A stretch of 64,000 nt of DNA from Streptomyces lycii (GTDB lineage Bacteria > Actinomycetota > Actinomycetes > Streptomycetales > Streptomycetaceae): assembly GCF_009735685.1 (NCBI RefSeq), contig NZ_WHPN01000422.1, positions 1 to 64,000 of the forward strand. Direction: 5' to 3'. A program made the translations under genes and the position numbers. Shown piece by piece: positions 1 to 9,610 of the stretch; position 1 is the first letter of the stretch; every line of letters starts with the position of its first letter. The notes beneath the pieces were generated by a model. That model was not told where the DNA came from. It saw only the letters and a program-made list of their open reading frames with translations, and did not search any database.

Positions 1-1410
1 CTGCGCAACTACATCGACGGGGAGTTCCGGGACGCCGCCGACGGCCGGACCACCGAGGTGGTCGATCCGGCCACCGGCCGGGCCTACGCCACCGCCCCGC
101 TCTCCGCCGCCGCGGACGTCGACGCCGCCATGGCCGCGGCCGACGCGGCCTTCCCGGCCTGGCGCGACCTCGTACCGGGCGAGCGCCAGAAGGCCCTCCT
201 GAAGATCGCCGACGCGGTCGAGGCGCGCGCCGACGAACTGCTGGCCGCCGAGTGCGAGAACACCGGCAAGCCGCTGGAGCTGACCCGGCAGGAGGAACTG
301 CCGATGATGCTCGACCAGATCCGCTTCTTCGCGGGCGCGGCCCGGATGCTCGAAGGCCGCTCGGCCGGCGAGTACATGGAGGGCCTGACCTCCATCGTCC
401 GCCGTGAGCCGGTCGGGGTCTGCGCGCAGGTCGCGCCGTGGAACTACCCGATGATGATGGCCGTGTGGAAGTTCGCCCCGGCGCTCGCCGCGGGCAACAC
501 CGTCGTCCTCAAGCCGTCCGACACCACCCCGGCGTCCACCGTCCTGCTCGCCGAGATCATCGGTTCGATCGTGCCGAAGGGCGTCTTCAACGTCGTCTGC
601 GGCGACCGCGACACCGGGCGGCTCATGGTCGAGCACCGAACCCCGGCGATGGCCTCCATCACCGGTTCGGTCCGCGCCGGCATGCAGGTCGCCGAGAGCG
701 CCGCGAAGGACCTCAAGCGGGTGCACCTGGAGCTGGGCGGCAAGGCGCCGGTCGTCGTGTTCGAGGACGCCGACATCGCCAAGGCCGTCGAAGGCATCTG
801 CGAGGCGGGCTACTTCAACGCGGGCCAGGACTGCACGGCCGCCACCCGGGTGCTCGTCCACGCCTCCGTGCACGACGAGTTCGTGAGCGCCCTGGCCAAG
901 GCCGCCGCCGACGCCAGGACCGGTCCCGGCGAGGACGACCCGTTCTTCGGCCCGCTCAACAACGCCAACCAGCTGGAGCAGGTCAGCGGCTTCATCGAGC
1001 GGCTCCCGGCGCACGCCAAGGTCGAGGCGGGCGGCCACCGGGTCGGCGACCGGGGCTACTTCTACGCGGCGACCGTCGTCTCCGGCCTCCGCCAGGACGA
1101 CGAGATCATCCAGAACGAGGTCTTCGGCCCGGTCATCACCGTCCAGTCCTTCTCGGACGAGTCCGAGGCCGTCGAGCACGCGAACGGTGTCGACTACGCC
1201 CTGGCCTCCTCGGTGTGGACCAAGGACCACGGCCGCGCCATGCGCATGTCCAAGGCCCTGGACTTCGGCTGCGTGTGGATCAACACACACATCCCGCTGG
1301 TCGCGGAGATGCCACACGGCGGCTTCAAGAAATCCGGCTACGGCAAGGACCTCTCGGCGTACGGCTTCGAGGACTACACCCGCATCAAGCACGTCATGAC
1401 CGCCCTGTAA
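1..1410 (+). CDS. Aldehyde dehydrogenase, gamma-aminobutyraldehyde/betaine aldehyde type (5' partial)
   Basis: NAD(P)-dependent aldehyde dehydrogenase that should oxidise an aminoaldehyde such as 4-aminobutanal, probably in polyamine or putrescine breakdown in the cytoplasm. The frame is open from the first base of the window (LRNYIDGEF...), so the true start lies upstream. The GTG at 58 is internal. Visible hallmarks are the APWNYP nucleotide-site segment, ELGGKAP with the general-base Glu, and GQDCTAATR with the catalytic Cys. The GQDCTAATR context is typical of aminobutyraldehyde dehydrogenases (family knowledge). About 469 residues are visible, close to the usual 475-500. Exact substrate is an inference; betaine aldehyde is an alternative. 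Confidence 0.9.
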   Translation: MRNYIDGEFRDAADGRTTEVVDPATGRAYATAPLSAAADVDAAMAAADAAFPAWRDLVPGERQKALLKIADAVEARADELLAAECENTGKPLELTRQEELPMMLDQIRFFAGAARMLEGRSAGEYMEGLTSIVRREPVGVCAQVAPWNYPMMMAVWKFAPALAAGNTVVLKPSDTTPASTVLLAEIIGSIVPKGVFNVVCGDRDTGRLMVEHRTPAMASITGSVRAGMQVAESAAKDLKRVHLELGGKAPVVVFEDADIAKAVEGICEAGYFNAGQDCTAATRVLVHASVHDEFVSALAKAAADARTGPGEDDPFFGPLNNANQLEQVSGFIERLPAHAKVEAGGHRVGDRGYFYAATVVSGLRQDDEIIQNEVFGPVITVQSFSDESEAVEHANGVDYALASSVWTKDHGRAMRMSKALDFGCVWINTHIPLVAEMPHGGFKKSGYGKDLSAYGFEDYTRIKHVMTAL

Positions 1411-1480
1411 GCGGCGGTCGCGGGAGGGGCGGGGCGGCCGTGGCACACGGCCGCCCCGCCCTGCTCGACGTCCGGGAGGG

Positions 1481-1786
1481 TCACCGGGGGACCATCGCTG
1501 TCGCCGATCCGGGCGTCCGGGAAGCACGTATCTCGATCGTCTCGTCGACGTAATCCGCGAGGCAGTCCCCGCCCAGCGCGACCGCCAGCGCCACGTCCAG
1601 CAGGCCCTTCCCCGGATCGTGCACCGCCCGAGTCTTCCGCCACGGCGCCAGCGCCGCGGATATCGCCGTGTCCAAGCCGGCCCTGCGGACGGCCTCGACC
1701 AGCAGCACGTCCCCGACCTGCGAGACCACTGCCCGGCCACCGCCCTCGATGCGGATACGCGGGTAGGACCCGGCACGCTTCTTCAC
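1481..1786 (-). pseudogene. IS1380-family transposase, N-terminal fragment
   Basis: Read on the minus strand from a GTG at 1786, the product begins VKKRAGSYPR and continues through LDTAISAALAPWRK and LLDVALAVALGGDCLAD. I recognise this as the N-terminal part of streptomycete IS1380 transposases. Similarity stops right after GGDCLAD and the frame ends at 1481, so roughly the last four-fifths of a protein of about 460 residues is missing. No terminal repeats could be defined. It lies immediately downstream of the aldehyde dehydrogenase, convergent to it, and marks the start of the decayed zone. Confidence 0.75.
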
Positions 1787-2056
1787 CTGGAGAGTGCTTC
1801 TTCCCGTGCAGCCAACAGGACCCTGGACAAACCCCATCGTTGCAGCTCAGGAGCACTCTCTGCTTGTTTGATCAAGCCTCGGACCCCACCTCGTGAAAGC
1901 ACGAGGCCAGAGCTGTTGCCGAGGAGCCTCGGCTGCTTCCGTGCGCAAGTGTCTCCCGGCCCCGATCGAGACAAGCGTGATCATCGAGCACCGCAGGAGT
2001 CGAACGTCGCGCTGGAGCACGAGATCCGAGCGCTGCGAAGTCGGCTGTTGCAATGA

Positions 2057-2445
2057 TTGCGATCCGGCAGCCCCGGCCCGCTGGGCCCGGGCATGCAACT
2101 GGCCGCCCTCCGCATCGTGCAGGAGGCTCTGACCAACGCCCTCAAACACGCCGGCCCGCGCACCACCGTCTGCCCGAGCCTGGCCGCCGACTCCTGCCAG
2201 GTCCACATCGTCGTGCACGACAGCGGCCCGCCCGACGACGAACCCGCGCCGGCGGCCAACCGGCCTGAGCGCCGTTTTAACAGTCGTCTCAGGTTCGCTC
2301 GGTATGAAATAGGCGTCGCCGGGCGACGCGGGTCGCGGCCTCGCAGGCATGGCTGAACGCGCCGCGATCTACGGCGGCACGCTCAGCGCCGACCCCGCAT
2401 CGGACGGCGGCTGGACCGTCTACGCGACCCTGAAGGCAGCCATTC
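2057..2445 (+). pseudogene. Sensor histidine kinase (NarL-type partner), C-terminal remnant
   Basis: The first part encodes LAALRIVQEALTNALKHAGP, the N-box of an HATPase_c domain of the LuxR-partner (HisKA_3) kinases, then HIVVHDSGPP. That frame loses sense near 2270. The expected final segment reappears from about 2328 in another frame as GRGLAGMAERAAIYGG and GGWTVYA, running into the ATG of the response regulator at 2446. The sensor and dimerisation domains are absent and the catalytic domain is split by a frameshift or indel, so no working kinase is made. It was presumably the cognate kinase of the next gene. Confidence 0.75.
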
Positions 2446-3180
2446 ATGATCTCCGTGCTCGTGGTGGACGCCCAGCCGCTGCAGCGCTTCGGGTTTCGCA
2501 TGCTGCTGGAGAGCACCCCCGACACCAAGATCGTCGGCGAGGCCGAGAACGGCGCCGAGGCCGTTCGGTGGACCACCGAGCTGCGTCCCGACGTGGTGCT
2601 GATGGACATCCGCATGCCGGGCGTCGACGGAATCGAGGCCACCCGGCGCATCGTCGCCGCCGGTGGGCGTTCGCGGATCCTGGTGCTGACGACGTTCGAC
2701 ATGGACCGGTACGCGCTCGCCGCGCTGCGGGCCGGGGCGAGCGGTTTCCTGCTGAAGGACATCCCCCCGGAGGAGCTGCTCGCCGGCATCCGGGCCGTCG
2801 CCGCCGGGGCCGCAGTGATCGCGCCGGCGCTGACTCGGCGGCTGCTCGACGCGTTCGCCGACCGGCTCGGCGATGGCGGGCCCGTGCTGGAGGATCCCCG
2901 GCTGGATTCCCTGACCGGCCGCGAGCGCGAGATCCTCGTCGCCATCGGCCACGGCCTCACCAACGGCGAGATCGCGCAACGGTTCACGCTGTCGGAGTCG
3001 ACGGTGAAGACCCACGTCGGGCGGGTCCTCGCCAAGATCGGCGCACGGGACCGGATCCAGGCCGTCATCCTCGCCTACGACCTGAGACTCACCCGGCCGA
3101 TTCAACGTTCGTCTCGCGCGCCCGTCGGGGGCGCGACCGTAGTCCAGCCGCACCGCTCCGGGCCGGTCCGCTCGGCGTGA
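2446..3180 (+). CDS. NarL/LuxR-family response regulator (orphaned)
   Basis: Two-component response regulator of 244 residues. An N-terminal receiver domain (about residues 1-120) carries VVLMDIRMPGVDG with the phospho-accepting Asp. The C-terminal LuxR-type helix-turn-helix (about 155-215) contains LTGREREILVAIGHGLTNGE and STVKTHVGRVLAKI. The ATG directly follows the remains of a kinase gene, a typical translationally coupled pair whose kinase is now broken. The last 30 residues after the helix-turn-helix are unusual and may result from loss of the original stop. It may be controlled by another kinase or be inactive. Family is certain, target genes unknown. Confidence 0.85.
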   Translation: MISVLVVDAQPLQRFGFRMLLESTPDTKIVGEAENGAEAVRWTTELRPDVVLMDIRMPGVDGIEATRRIVAAGGRSRILVLTTFDMDRYALAALRAGASGFLLKDIPPEELLAGIRAVAAGAAVIAPALTRRLLDAFADRLGDGGPVLEDPRLDSLTGREREILVAIGHGLTNGEIAQRFTLSESTVKTHVGRVLAKIGARDRIQAVILAYDLRLTRPIQRSSRAPVGGATVVQPHRSGPVRSA

Positions 3181-3353
3181 TCGACCGCTCCACTGCCGGG
3201 TCCGCCTGCAGCCGCCCACACCACCGCCCGTCCGACTGCCACCACGCCGCACGGGTGTGAGTTCAGTGCGGACGTGTGTGAACTCAGAGCTGTCGACAAG
3301 TCACCAAAGCCGGAGCGAGCCGAAACAGGCGCGTACTGGACTCAAGCCCGTGA

Positions 3354-3950
3354 TGTCGAGCGCTGCCCGAGCAGCTGGGGCAGGGGCGGTTGACCATCAT
3401 CGGCCATGCTGCCGGCACCAGGCTCGCGATCAGCTACGCGGCGCACCATCCGGAGCGGGTCACCCGACTCCTTCTCGTCACGCCGCCATCCACCTGTCCC
3501 GTGGACGAGCCCGCCGACGCGGCGGAACTCATCGGTGAACGAAGCGGCGACCCGGTGTTCGACAAAGCTGTTGCCGCGTTCCAAGACGGCGCCGATCTGT
3601 CCGACGAGACAGCGTTCAATGCCTGGCAGCAGGCGTGCGGCCCCGATGGGGTACGCCGTCTGGACGGCAGCCGAACAGAAGCACGCACAACTGGGATGTC
3701 CGACCCCGCCGCGGCGCAGGCGTTTTTCAGCGTGCAGCCACGGAAGACCTGGCCGGAAGGCTCGCTGCCGTGCAGGCACCGACACTGGTGCTCGGTGGCG
3801 CGCAGGTGTCTGACGGGTGTGCGGCCGGTGAAGGCGTCGGCGAGGCTCTTCCCCAACGCTGATGTCGTGCTGATCGACCAGTGGGCCACTGTCCCCGGGT
3901 CGAACGGCCCGCCGAGTTCCGGCGGGCCGCCGACACCTTTCTAGGCGGTC
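3354..3950 (+). pseudogene. Alpha/beta-hydrolase, frameshifted remnant without nucleophile
   Basis: Pieces of one alpha/beta-hydrolase follow each other in three frames: LTIIGHAAGTRLAISYAAHH (3387 on), LAGRLAAVQAPTLVLGG (around 3750), then ARLFPNADVVLIDQ and, in a further frame, GHCPRVERPAEFRRAADTF with the C-terminal catalytic His context. The N-terminal third is missing (a stop sits at 3351), at least three frameshifts occur, and the nucleophile elbow reads GHAAG, so the expected Ser is Ala. Its 3' end overlaps the stop of the convergent Rieske gene. A hydrolase remnant is clear; the original substrate is not. Confidence 0.75.
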
Positions 3951-4366
3951 ACGACTGAGTCGCCGCTGATCTTCACCGGGATCGGGGTCAGGCCGGTGGT
4001 CGCCGGCCCCTTCTTCATGTCGCCGGTCGCGGCGTCGAAGACGCTGCCGTGGCCGGGGCATGTGATGGTGCCATCCGCCGGTTGGGAAACGGTGACGCCC
4101 GCGTGCGGGCAGACCGGGTCGAGCCCTTTGACCTCGTTCTCCGATGGCCGGACGATCAGGACTTTGCCTGACGGTCCGTCCACGATGGCCCCGCTGCCGA
4201 CCGGGACGTCGGCCAGCTTGGCCAACGGCGAGCCACCGGAGCCGGAGGATCCTCCGGCGGGCGGGTTGGCGGCGGGTGTCTCGGACGAGCAGGCGGCCAG
4301 GGAAACCGGTGCGACCAGACCGGCCAGCAGGCCGCAGACAACCGTGCGGCGTGTTGGATCTGGCAA
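3941..4366 (-). CDS. Exported Rieske [2Fe-2S] lipoprotein
   Basis: Small exported iron-sulfur protein of 141 residues. I chose the TTG at 4366 because AGGAGG lies seven bases upstream. The product then starts MPDPTRRTVV, a twin-arginine signal, followed by a lipobox ending SLAAC with Cys26 as lipid anchor. The Rieske cluster ligands are in CPHAG (Cys86, His88) and CPGHG (Cys103, His106). The Tat signal fits export of a folded, cofactor-loaded protein to the outer membrane face. It may shuttle electrons; the downstream neighbour on the same strand is absent, but the next gene upstream on this strand is a copper monooxygenase-like lipoprotein. A functional partnership is inference. Confidence 0.88.
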   Translation of the reverse strand: MPDPTRRTVVCGLLAGLVAPVSLAACSSETPAANPPAGGSSGSGGSPLAKLADVPVGSGAIVDGPSGKVLIVRPSENEVKGLDPVCPHAGVTVSQPADGTITCPGHGSVFDAATGDMKKGPATTGLTPIPVKISGDSVVTA

Positions 4367-4444
4367 GACGATGCCTCCTGAGCGGCAAACAGTGGTGTTT
4401 TTCGGCTTGTCGGCCTCAGTGAACTTACACACGTCGACGCTTCG

Positions 4445-5668
4445 TCAGGACTTGCGCGGGGAGACCGTCATGATGCCGATGCACATCTCGTCGCCGGTTC
4501 CGTCGCCCCACACGACGTAGCGCGGCGGCAGCTTCTTCAACTGCGGCAGCTGTTTGCGCAGCCCCGCGTCGTGCGTACACGTCACCCGCAGCGTGTCCCC
4601 CGGACCGACCTGCACCGGCGACGGCAGCTTCACCATCCGCTGGTTGTCGAAGTCGAACTGCGGCACGTCCAGCAGGACCTTGGCCTTCGGCGTGCCCGGG
4701 TTGAGTTCGACCTTCATGGACCGCCCGAGCATGTGCATGTGACCGAAACCGGCGAACACCGTCACCGGCTCCTGCACCTCGTGGTCGCAGGACTGGGTGT
4801 CACCGGGCTCCGGCACGCCGCCCTCGTTGCACTCCTCCACCTGACGGTCCGCGAATTCGCCGACCTCCGGCCCGAACCGCTTCGTCACGTCCGCGATCGA
4901 GGCCGCCCGGTCACAGAGCGGACCCGACTCGTCGGCGGCACAGGGCAGGTCGGTCGGCGCGTCGAGCGACCACGTCTCGAGTTCCCGGGTCTGCGGCGTG
5001 CCGTCCTTCAGCCGCAGCCGCACCGCCGAACGGTCCGACCCGCCCGGCTTGCCGTCGGTCGCGAGCAGGTTGTAGTGCATCTGGAGGATGATCAGGCTGC
5101 CCGGCTCCAGCTTGAAGCCGGCGTCCTGGTCGAGCAGCGTCTCCGTGGCGCCCGGCGCCCAGGTGTCCACCCACGCCGCGCCCGGGTCGGCGCCCTCTTC
5201 GTCGCCCTCCACGTCGGCGCCGTCCACGCCGGTCCCGCCGAAACACTGCCAGCCGGGGCCGGGAGTCTTCGCGTCCTGCTCGCGCACCGCGGCAGCGCCG
5301 CCCGGCGGCACCGCGTACACGATGCCGTGGTGCGCGATGGCGACGTTCTCCGGCACGACCTGGGTCCCGGTCAGGAACGCCTCCTTGGTCAGGCCCGGAT
5401 CGAGCACCTGGCACCGGTACTCGTCCACGGCGCCGTCCGGCGGCGCGGGCGTGTAGGCCTCGGCCATCTTCCGGTCGACGAACCGCTCGCCGGCGCGCAG
5501 CGGCTGCGGTGGAGCCGACGACCCGCTCGTGTGCGTGCCGTGCGATCCGGTCGCGGCGGGCGCCGCATTGTTGTCGGCGTCCGACCCGCAGGCGGCGACA
5601 GCGAACGCCGTCGCCAGCGCGATGGTGGCTGCCCCGAACCTCCGCAGTGGACTTCCAGGTTTCGTCAT
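4445..5668 (-). CDS. Copper type II monooxygenase-like lipoprotein (PHM/DBM fold)
   Basis: Lipoprotein of 407 residues with signal peptide and lipobox AVAAC (Cys27), then a Ser/Pro/Ala-rich linker. Copper-ligand motifs of the peptidylglycine alpha-hydroxylating and dopamine beta-monooxygenase fold are visible in order: AHHGI (His113-His114) and LQMHYN (His198) in the first domain, GHMHMLG (His310, His312) and GDEMCIGIM (Met395) in the second. Such proteins use two coppers and an external electron donor to hydroxylate C-H bonds. Bacterial members are mostly uncharacterised, so the substrate is unknown. The Rieske lipoprotein gene lies 78 bp downstream on the same strand and could be co-transcribed; whether it supplies electrons is inference. 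Confidence 0.85.
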   Translation of the reverse strand: MTKPGSPLRRFGAATIALATAFAVAACGSDADNNAAPAATGSHGTHTSGSSAPPQPLRAGERFVDRKMAEAYTPAPPDGAVDEYRCQVLDPGLTKEAFLTGTQVVPENVAIAHHGIVYAVPPGGAAAVREQDAKTPGPGWQCFGGTGVDGADVEGDEEGADPGAAWVDTWAPGATETLLDQDAGFKLEPGSLIILQMHYNLLATDGKPGGSDRSAVRLRLKDGTPQTRELETWSLDAPTDLPCAADESGPLCDRAASIADVTKRFGPEVGEFADRQVEECNEGGVPEPGDTQSCDHEVQEPVTVFAGFGHMHMLGRSMKVELNPGTPKAKVLLDVPQFDFDNQRMVKLPSPVQVGPGDTLRVTCTHDAGLRKQLPQLKKLPPRYVVWGDGTGDEMCIGIMTVSPRKS

Positions 5669-5869
5669 GGCCTGAACGCTAGGCTCGATTCCGTCCTGTT
5701 TCGTCGTACTGCGGTCGTCATCTTCGACAGGGAGGTGGTACCACGGTACTTCTCTCCGGAGCGCCGTTCGACACCCGCACGAGAATCAGACCCGTCGCAA
5801 CAGGACCCGAAGTCACGCCCACGAAAGTCCGTCGGCGATGGACGGGAGCCGAACTCAGCTCAGAACCGA

Positions 5870-6570
5870 CTCTGCGCCTGCCTGCCCACGCGGTCGACGC
5901 GCTGTTCGAGCTCACCGACACGGTGCTCTGTACCGATGGGCCGGTACGAGCCCTGGTCGGGTTGTCGTTGCCGCCCGAGCACCGGCGCGGGCACGGCGCG
6001 CCGTACGACGCGCTGAACAAGGGCCGGATCGAGGTCGAACGGCTTCATGGCGTCCTCACCGGGCTGCCGCTACCGCGGTGCGCGGGCGGCTGGTCCTGGC
6101 CGTGGACGTCAGCGCCCGGCTGCGCCCGGACGCCGCCACCAGCCCCGGCAGGTTTTTATGTCACGTCTACGGCCGCGGCAAGAACCAGGCCCAGCTGATC
6201 CCGGGCTGGCCGTACTCGTTCACCGCCGCCCCGGAACCGGGCCGGACCTCATGGACCGCGGTTCCTCGACGCCGTGCGGCCCGGCCGACGACGTCGCCGG
6301 TGTGACCGCGACCGGAAACCGGTTTGGCTGTGGTCGTCACACACCGGCGCCGCACCCGACGACGTGGAACGGCTCCGGCAGGCATCCTTGCGCCGTTTCG
6401 ACCTGGAACACAACTTCCGCATGGTCGAACAGACCCTCGGCCGGACCGCCCCGAGGCTACGTGACACCGCCGCGGCCGAACCGGTGGGCCTGGCTCGTGA
6501 TCACCGCGCACACCCCAGTTACGCCTCGCCCGGCACTCGACGCCCTGACCGGTCACGTCCGGGTTTCGCC
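5870..6570 (+). pseudogene. DDE transposase of a streptomycete IS, multiply frameshifted
   Basis: Segments that I recognise from a widespread streptomycete DDE transposase appear in order but in different frames: LCTDGPVRALVGLSLPPEHR (5925 on), then LVLAVDVSARLRPDA, CHVYGRGKNQAQLIPGWPYS and GRTSWTAV, then RDRKPVWLWSSHTGA and RFDLEHNFRMVEQTLG. The middle third, between the TAV and RDRKP pieces, is deleted, and several frameshifts separate the rest. Only a fossil of the element remains; no ends were identified. It sits between the copper monooxygenase gene and the two-component system. Confidence 0.7.
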
Positions 6571-6857
6571 CAGATGCGCTCAGCGGCCTGGCCGAGGTTG
6601 TGCCACAAATGCCAGCGGCCGGCGACTCGCGTCGCCTGTGGTGCCCCGGCTGTGGCACGGCGGCACGGACGAGATCCGGGACGGGGGCCCAGGCCCGTCC
6701 CGGGTTTTCACGAGCCCGACGGTCGCCGCCCTTTGGTCCTGCGCCACGCGCCGGGGCTGGGGTCGGCGCATCGCGGTGTCCTGCCCCGGCGGTGAGCCGC
6801 GCGGGGCCATGCCCGAGGGCCGCCGTCCCTTGTCCTGCGCCCCGCCGCGGGGGCGGG

Positions 6858-8309
6858 TCAGCGCACCGCGGTGCCCTCCCCGGCGGTGGGCCGCGCGATC
6901 GGGGCGGGCGGGGCCACGGCCGGAAGGCCGGCCCGAAGCAGCGCGCCACCGCGTGCGGAGCGGGCGACGGTGGCCCGGCCGCCGTGGGCGTCAACGACCC
7001 GCTGCACGATCGACAGCCCCAGACCGGATCCCGGCAACGCCCGGGCGCTGTCAGCACGGTAGAACCGGTCGAACACCCGCGGTACGTCGGCGGCGTCGAT
7101 GCCCGGCCCGGCGTCGTCGACCTCAAGCACCGCCGATGCGCCCTCGGCACGGAGCCGGACCTGGACCGGCTGGTCCGAGGGGGACCACTTGCCGGCGTTG
7201 TCGATGAGGTTGAGCACCGCCCGCTCGAGCGCAGCGGGACGCCCGCTCACCCACACAGAGGCCACGTCGAGCGCGACCTCGATGTCGGGCACGCGGGAAC
7301 GCACCCGGGCCGCGGCGGCCACCACCACGTCGGCGAGGTCGAGTACCTCGGTGCTCTCGTCGCTGACGTCACCGCGCGCCAGGTCGGTCAGCTCGGCGGC
7401 AAGGGTACTCAACTCGGCCACCTGAGCGCCGAGATCGCCGAGCAGCCGGGTCCGGCTCTCCGCCGGCAGTGCGCTGTCCAGGGTGCCGCGCCGATCGAGC
7501 CGCATCAGCAGCTCTACGTTGAGGCGCAGGCTGGTGAGCGGGGTCTTCAGCTCGTGGGCGGCGTCCTCGGCGAGCAGCCGCTGGGCCCGCCGGGAGTCCC
7601 GGAGCGCGGCGAGCATGTCGTTGATCGACTGGATCAGCCGCCGGATCTCGCCACCGCCCTCATCCGGGATGTCGGCGTCGAGATCCCGGGTGTGCGCGAC
7701 ACGTACCGCGGCGGTGGTCAGCCGGTCGATCGGTGCCAGCCCGGTCCGCGCCACGGTCCGCCCGACAAGGGCGCCGCCGACCACGCAGAGCAGCCCGATC
7801 AGCAGCATGCCCAACCCGAACCGGTTGACCGGGCTGTCGTCGACGACGCGGGCCACCTGGACCGCGCCGTCGCCCGCCCGCAGCGTGTAGATGAGGTAGC
7901 CGTCGTCGTCGCTGTCGTTCGACTCCATCAGGTCGGCCGAAGCGCCCTGCGCCACGCGCCCGGCGTGTTCGCTGACCGGGGGCAGCGCGGGTTGGCCGGC
8001 CGGCGTCCGGATCGAGCCGTCGGGCAGGATGACCCGCTCCAGCCGACCGGCTCCGGGATACGGCGGCAGCTGGACCTTCGCCAGACCGGCGCGCTCCGCG
8101 TCCGTCGCCAGGACGCGGGAGTCGGCGCGTAGCTGATTCTCGGCGGTGTCCTGCAGCTCCCAGTCCAGTAGCTCGCTGGCCACCTGGAAGGCCGCGAACA
8201 CGCTGACCGCGATGGCCGTCGCCGCGATCACCGTCAGCCTGGTCCGCAGGGACCGCCGGCGCCACCATCGGGTCAGCCGGCGCGGTTCCCGGCCGGCGGG
8301 CCTGCTCAC
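6858..8309 (-). CDS. Sensor histidine kinase (MprB-like, OmpR-type system)
   Basis: Membrane sensor kinase of 483 residues. A first transmembrane helix (about residues 24-48) is followed by an extracytoplasmic sensor region to about 162 and a second helix (about 163-185), then a HAMP linker, a HisKA domain with phospho-accepting His252 in AEDAAHELKTPLTS, and an HATPase_c domain with NLIDNAGKWSP and GSGLGLSIVQRV. Its ATG overlaps the stop of the response regulator by four bases (8306-8309), so the pair is translationally coupled. The arrangement resembles MprAB-type envelope-stress systems, but the signal cannot be read from sequence. Confidence 0.9.
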   Translation of the reverse strand: MSRPAGREPRRLTRWWRRRSLRTRLTVIAATAIAVSVFAAFQVASELLDWELQDTAENQLRADSRVLATDAERAGLAKVQLPPYPGAGRLERVILPDGSIRTPAGQPALPPVSEHAGRVAQGASADLMESNDSDDDGYLIYTLRAGDGAVQVARVVDDSPVNRFGLGMLLIGLLCVVGGALVGRTVARTGLAPIDRLTTAAVRVAHTRDLDADIPDEGGGEIRRLIQSINDMLAALRDSRRAQRLLAEDAAHELKTPLTSLRLNVELLMRLDRRGTLDSALPAESRTRLLGDLGAQVAELSTLAAELTDLARGDVSDESTEVLDLADVVVAAAARVRSRVPDIEVALDVASVWVSGRPAALERAVLNLIDNAGKWSPSDQPVQVRLRAEGASAVLEVDDAGPGIDAADVPRVFDRFYRADSARALPGSGLGLSIVQRVVDAHGGRATVARSARGGALLRAGLPAVAPPAPIARPTAGEGTAVR

Positions 8310-8998
8310 GGAGGAGTCTCCCGCAACGTGTATCCCAGGCCGCGCAGCGTGTAGATCAATCGCGGCTCACCCTCGGCCTCCATCTTGCGGCGCAGGTAGC
8401 TCACGTATACCTGGAGGTTGTTGGCGGTGGAGCTCATGCCGAAGCCCCAGATCGCCTCGAACAGCGCGTCGCGGGTCAAGACCCGGGTCGCGTTGCCCAC
8501 GAGGACCTGCAGGAGGGAGAACTCGGTCCGGGTCAGGCGCAGCGGCCGCCCGCCACGCCACGCCTCGAACCGGTCGGGATCGAGCCGGACGTCGGCGAAC
8601 GACAGGATCTGCGACTCCTCGTCGGTCGGCGTGCGCCGGCGCAGCAGGGCCCGCACCCGGGCCAGCAACTCCTCGGTGGCGAACGGCTTGGGCAGATAGT
8701 CGTCGGCGCCCGCGTCCAGCCCCGCGACCCGGTCGGAGACCTGGTCACGGGCGGTCAGCATCAGCACCGGCAGATCCCGACCCGCGGCCCGCAACCGCCG
8801 GCAGGTCTCCAACCCGCCGAGGCGGGGCATCATCACGTCGAGAAGCAGCAGATCCAGCGTGTCACCGCTGGCCCCACCGACCCCGTCGAGCACGGCGAGA
8901 CCGTTGGTGACGATGCTGGTGTCGTAACCCTCGACCTGGAGCACCCGCTCCAGCGACGCACGGATGGCCGGGTCATCATCCGCGATCATGATCCGCAC
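8306..8998 (-). CDS. OmpR/PhoB-family response regulator
   Basis: Response regulator of 230 residues transcribed ahead of, and overlapping, the sensor kinase. Its receiver domain has the acidic triad IADDDPA at the start, the phosphorylation site in LLLLDVMMPRLGG and the conserved Lys in DYLPKPF. The C-terminal winged-helix domain contains RLTRTEFSLLQVLV and the YVSYLRRKM recognition region typical of OmpR-type DNA binding. It presumably autoregulates the operon and responds to the adjacent kinase. Downstream targets are unknown. Confidence 0.92.
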   Translation of the reverse strand: MRIMIADDDPAIRASLERVLQVEGYDTSIVTNGLAVLDGVGGASGDTLDLLLLDVMMPRLGGLETCRRLRAAGRDLPVLMLTARDQVSDRVAGLDAGADDYLPKPFATEELLARVRALLRRRTPTDEESQILSFADVRLDPDRFEAWRGGRPLRLTRTEFSLLQVLVGNATRVLTRDALFEAIWGFGMSSTANNLQVYVSYLRRKMEAEGEPRLIYTLRGLGYTLRETPP

Positions 8999-9045
8999 GC
9001 CGGCCCGCCCCCTTCCAGTCGATGTCTTTGCCGCTCATTCTCCCC

Positions 9046-9088
9046 GATCAACCTGAGGCCGGGATTAAAGCGTCGCCGCTGTGGTGCC
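9046..9088. repeat. 43-bp dispersed repeat, copy A
   Basis: Begins GATCAACCTGAGGCC and ends GTCGCCGCTGTGGTGCC. Differs at four positions from a second copy at 44888-44930 in the same orientation. Both copies abut transposase fragments (IS630 here, IS481-like there), so it is probably a shared piece of an insertion sequence. Confidence 0.8.
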
Positions 9089-9184
9089 CGCGGGCCGTGC
9101 TCTTACGGATACCTACTGAGGTTGGAATCGTGGAGTCGTGGAGGCTGATGGTTCGTCGCCCCTGCGGTATCACCGAGGCATGCG

Positions 9185-9610
9185 GTGTCCAAAGGGGGCG
9201 GGTTGACCGCCGAGCGACAGATGTTCCGCGAGGAGTTGCGGCTGAAGGCGGCCGAGAGGTTTGCCCAGGGCGAGGCGAGCGGGGTGATCGCCAGGGACCT
9301 GCGGGTCAGCGTCCGCTCCGTGCAGCGATGGCGGCAGACGTGGGACGAGGACGGCTCGCGGGCTCTGCGGTCACAGGGGCCGGCGTCGCTGCCGAGACTG
9401 AGCGGGAAGCAGTTCGCCCAGCTGGAGGCGGAGCTGGCCAAGGGGCCTGCCGCACACGGCTGGGAGGACCAGCGATGGACGCTCGCGCGCATCAGGACGG
9501 TGATCGGCCGGCGCTTTCATCCGGCCTACGCCATCCAGGGCGTGCGGAAACTGCTGGTACGCAACGGCTGGTCATGCCAGGTCCCGGCCCGGCGTCGGCT
9601 GGCTGCTCCA
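9185..9610 (+). pseudogene. IS630-family transposase, N-terminal fragment
   Basis: Starting at the GTG at 9185, the product shows the helix-turn-helix region of IS630 transposases: GGGLTAERQ, FAQGEASGVIARDLRVSVRS, QRWRQTWDEDG, then the linker ending RWTLARIRTVIGRRF and VRKLLVRNGWSCQVP. The similarity ends at about 9598 and the whole catalytic DDE domain is missing, so it is inactive. The 43-bp dispersed repeat lies about 100 bp upstream and may be part of the same element. Confidence 0.75.

Noticed and set aside
438..1553. 371-codon opening in frame 3 within the aldehyde dehydrogenase
   Set aside because: Arg/Gly-rich shadow frame of a clear enzyme gene.
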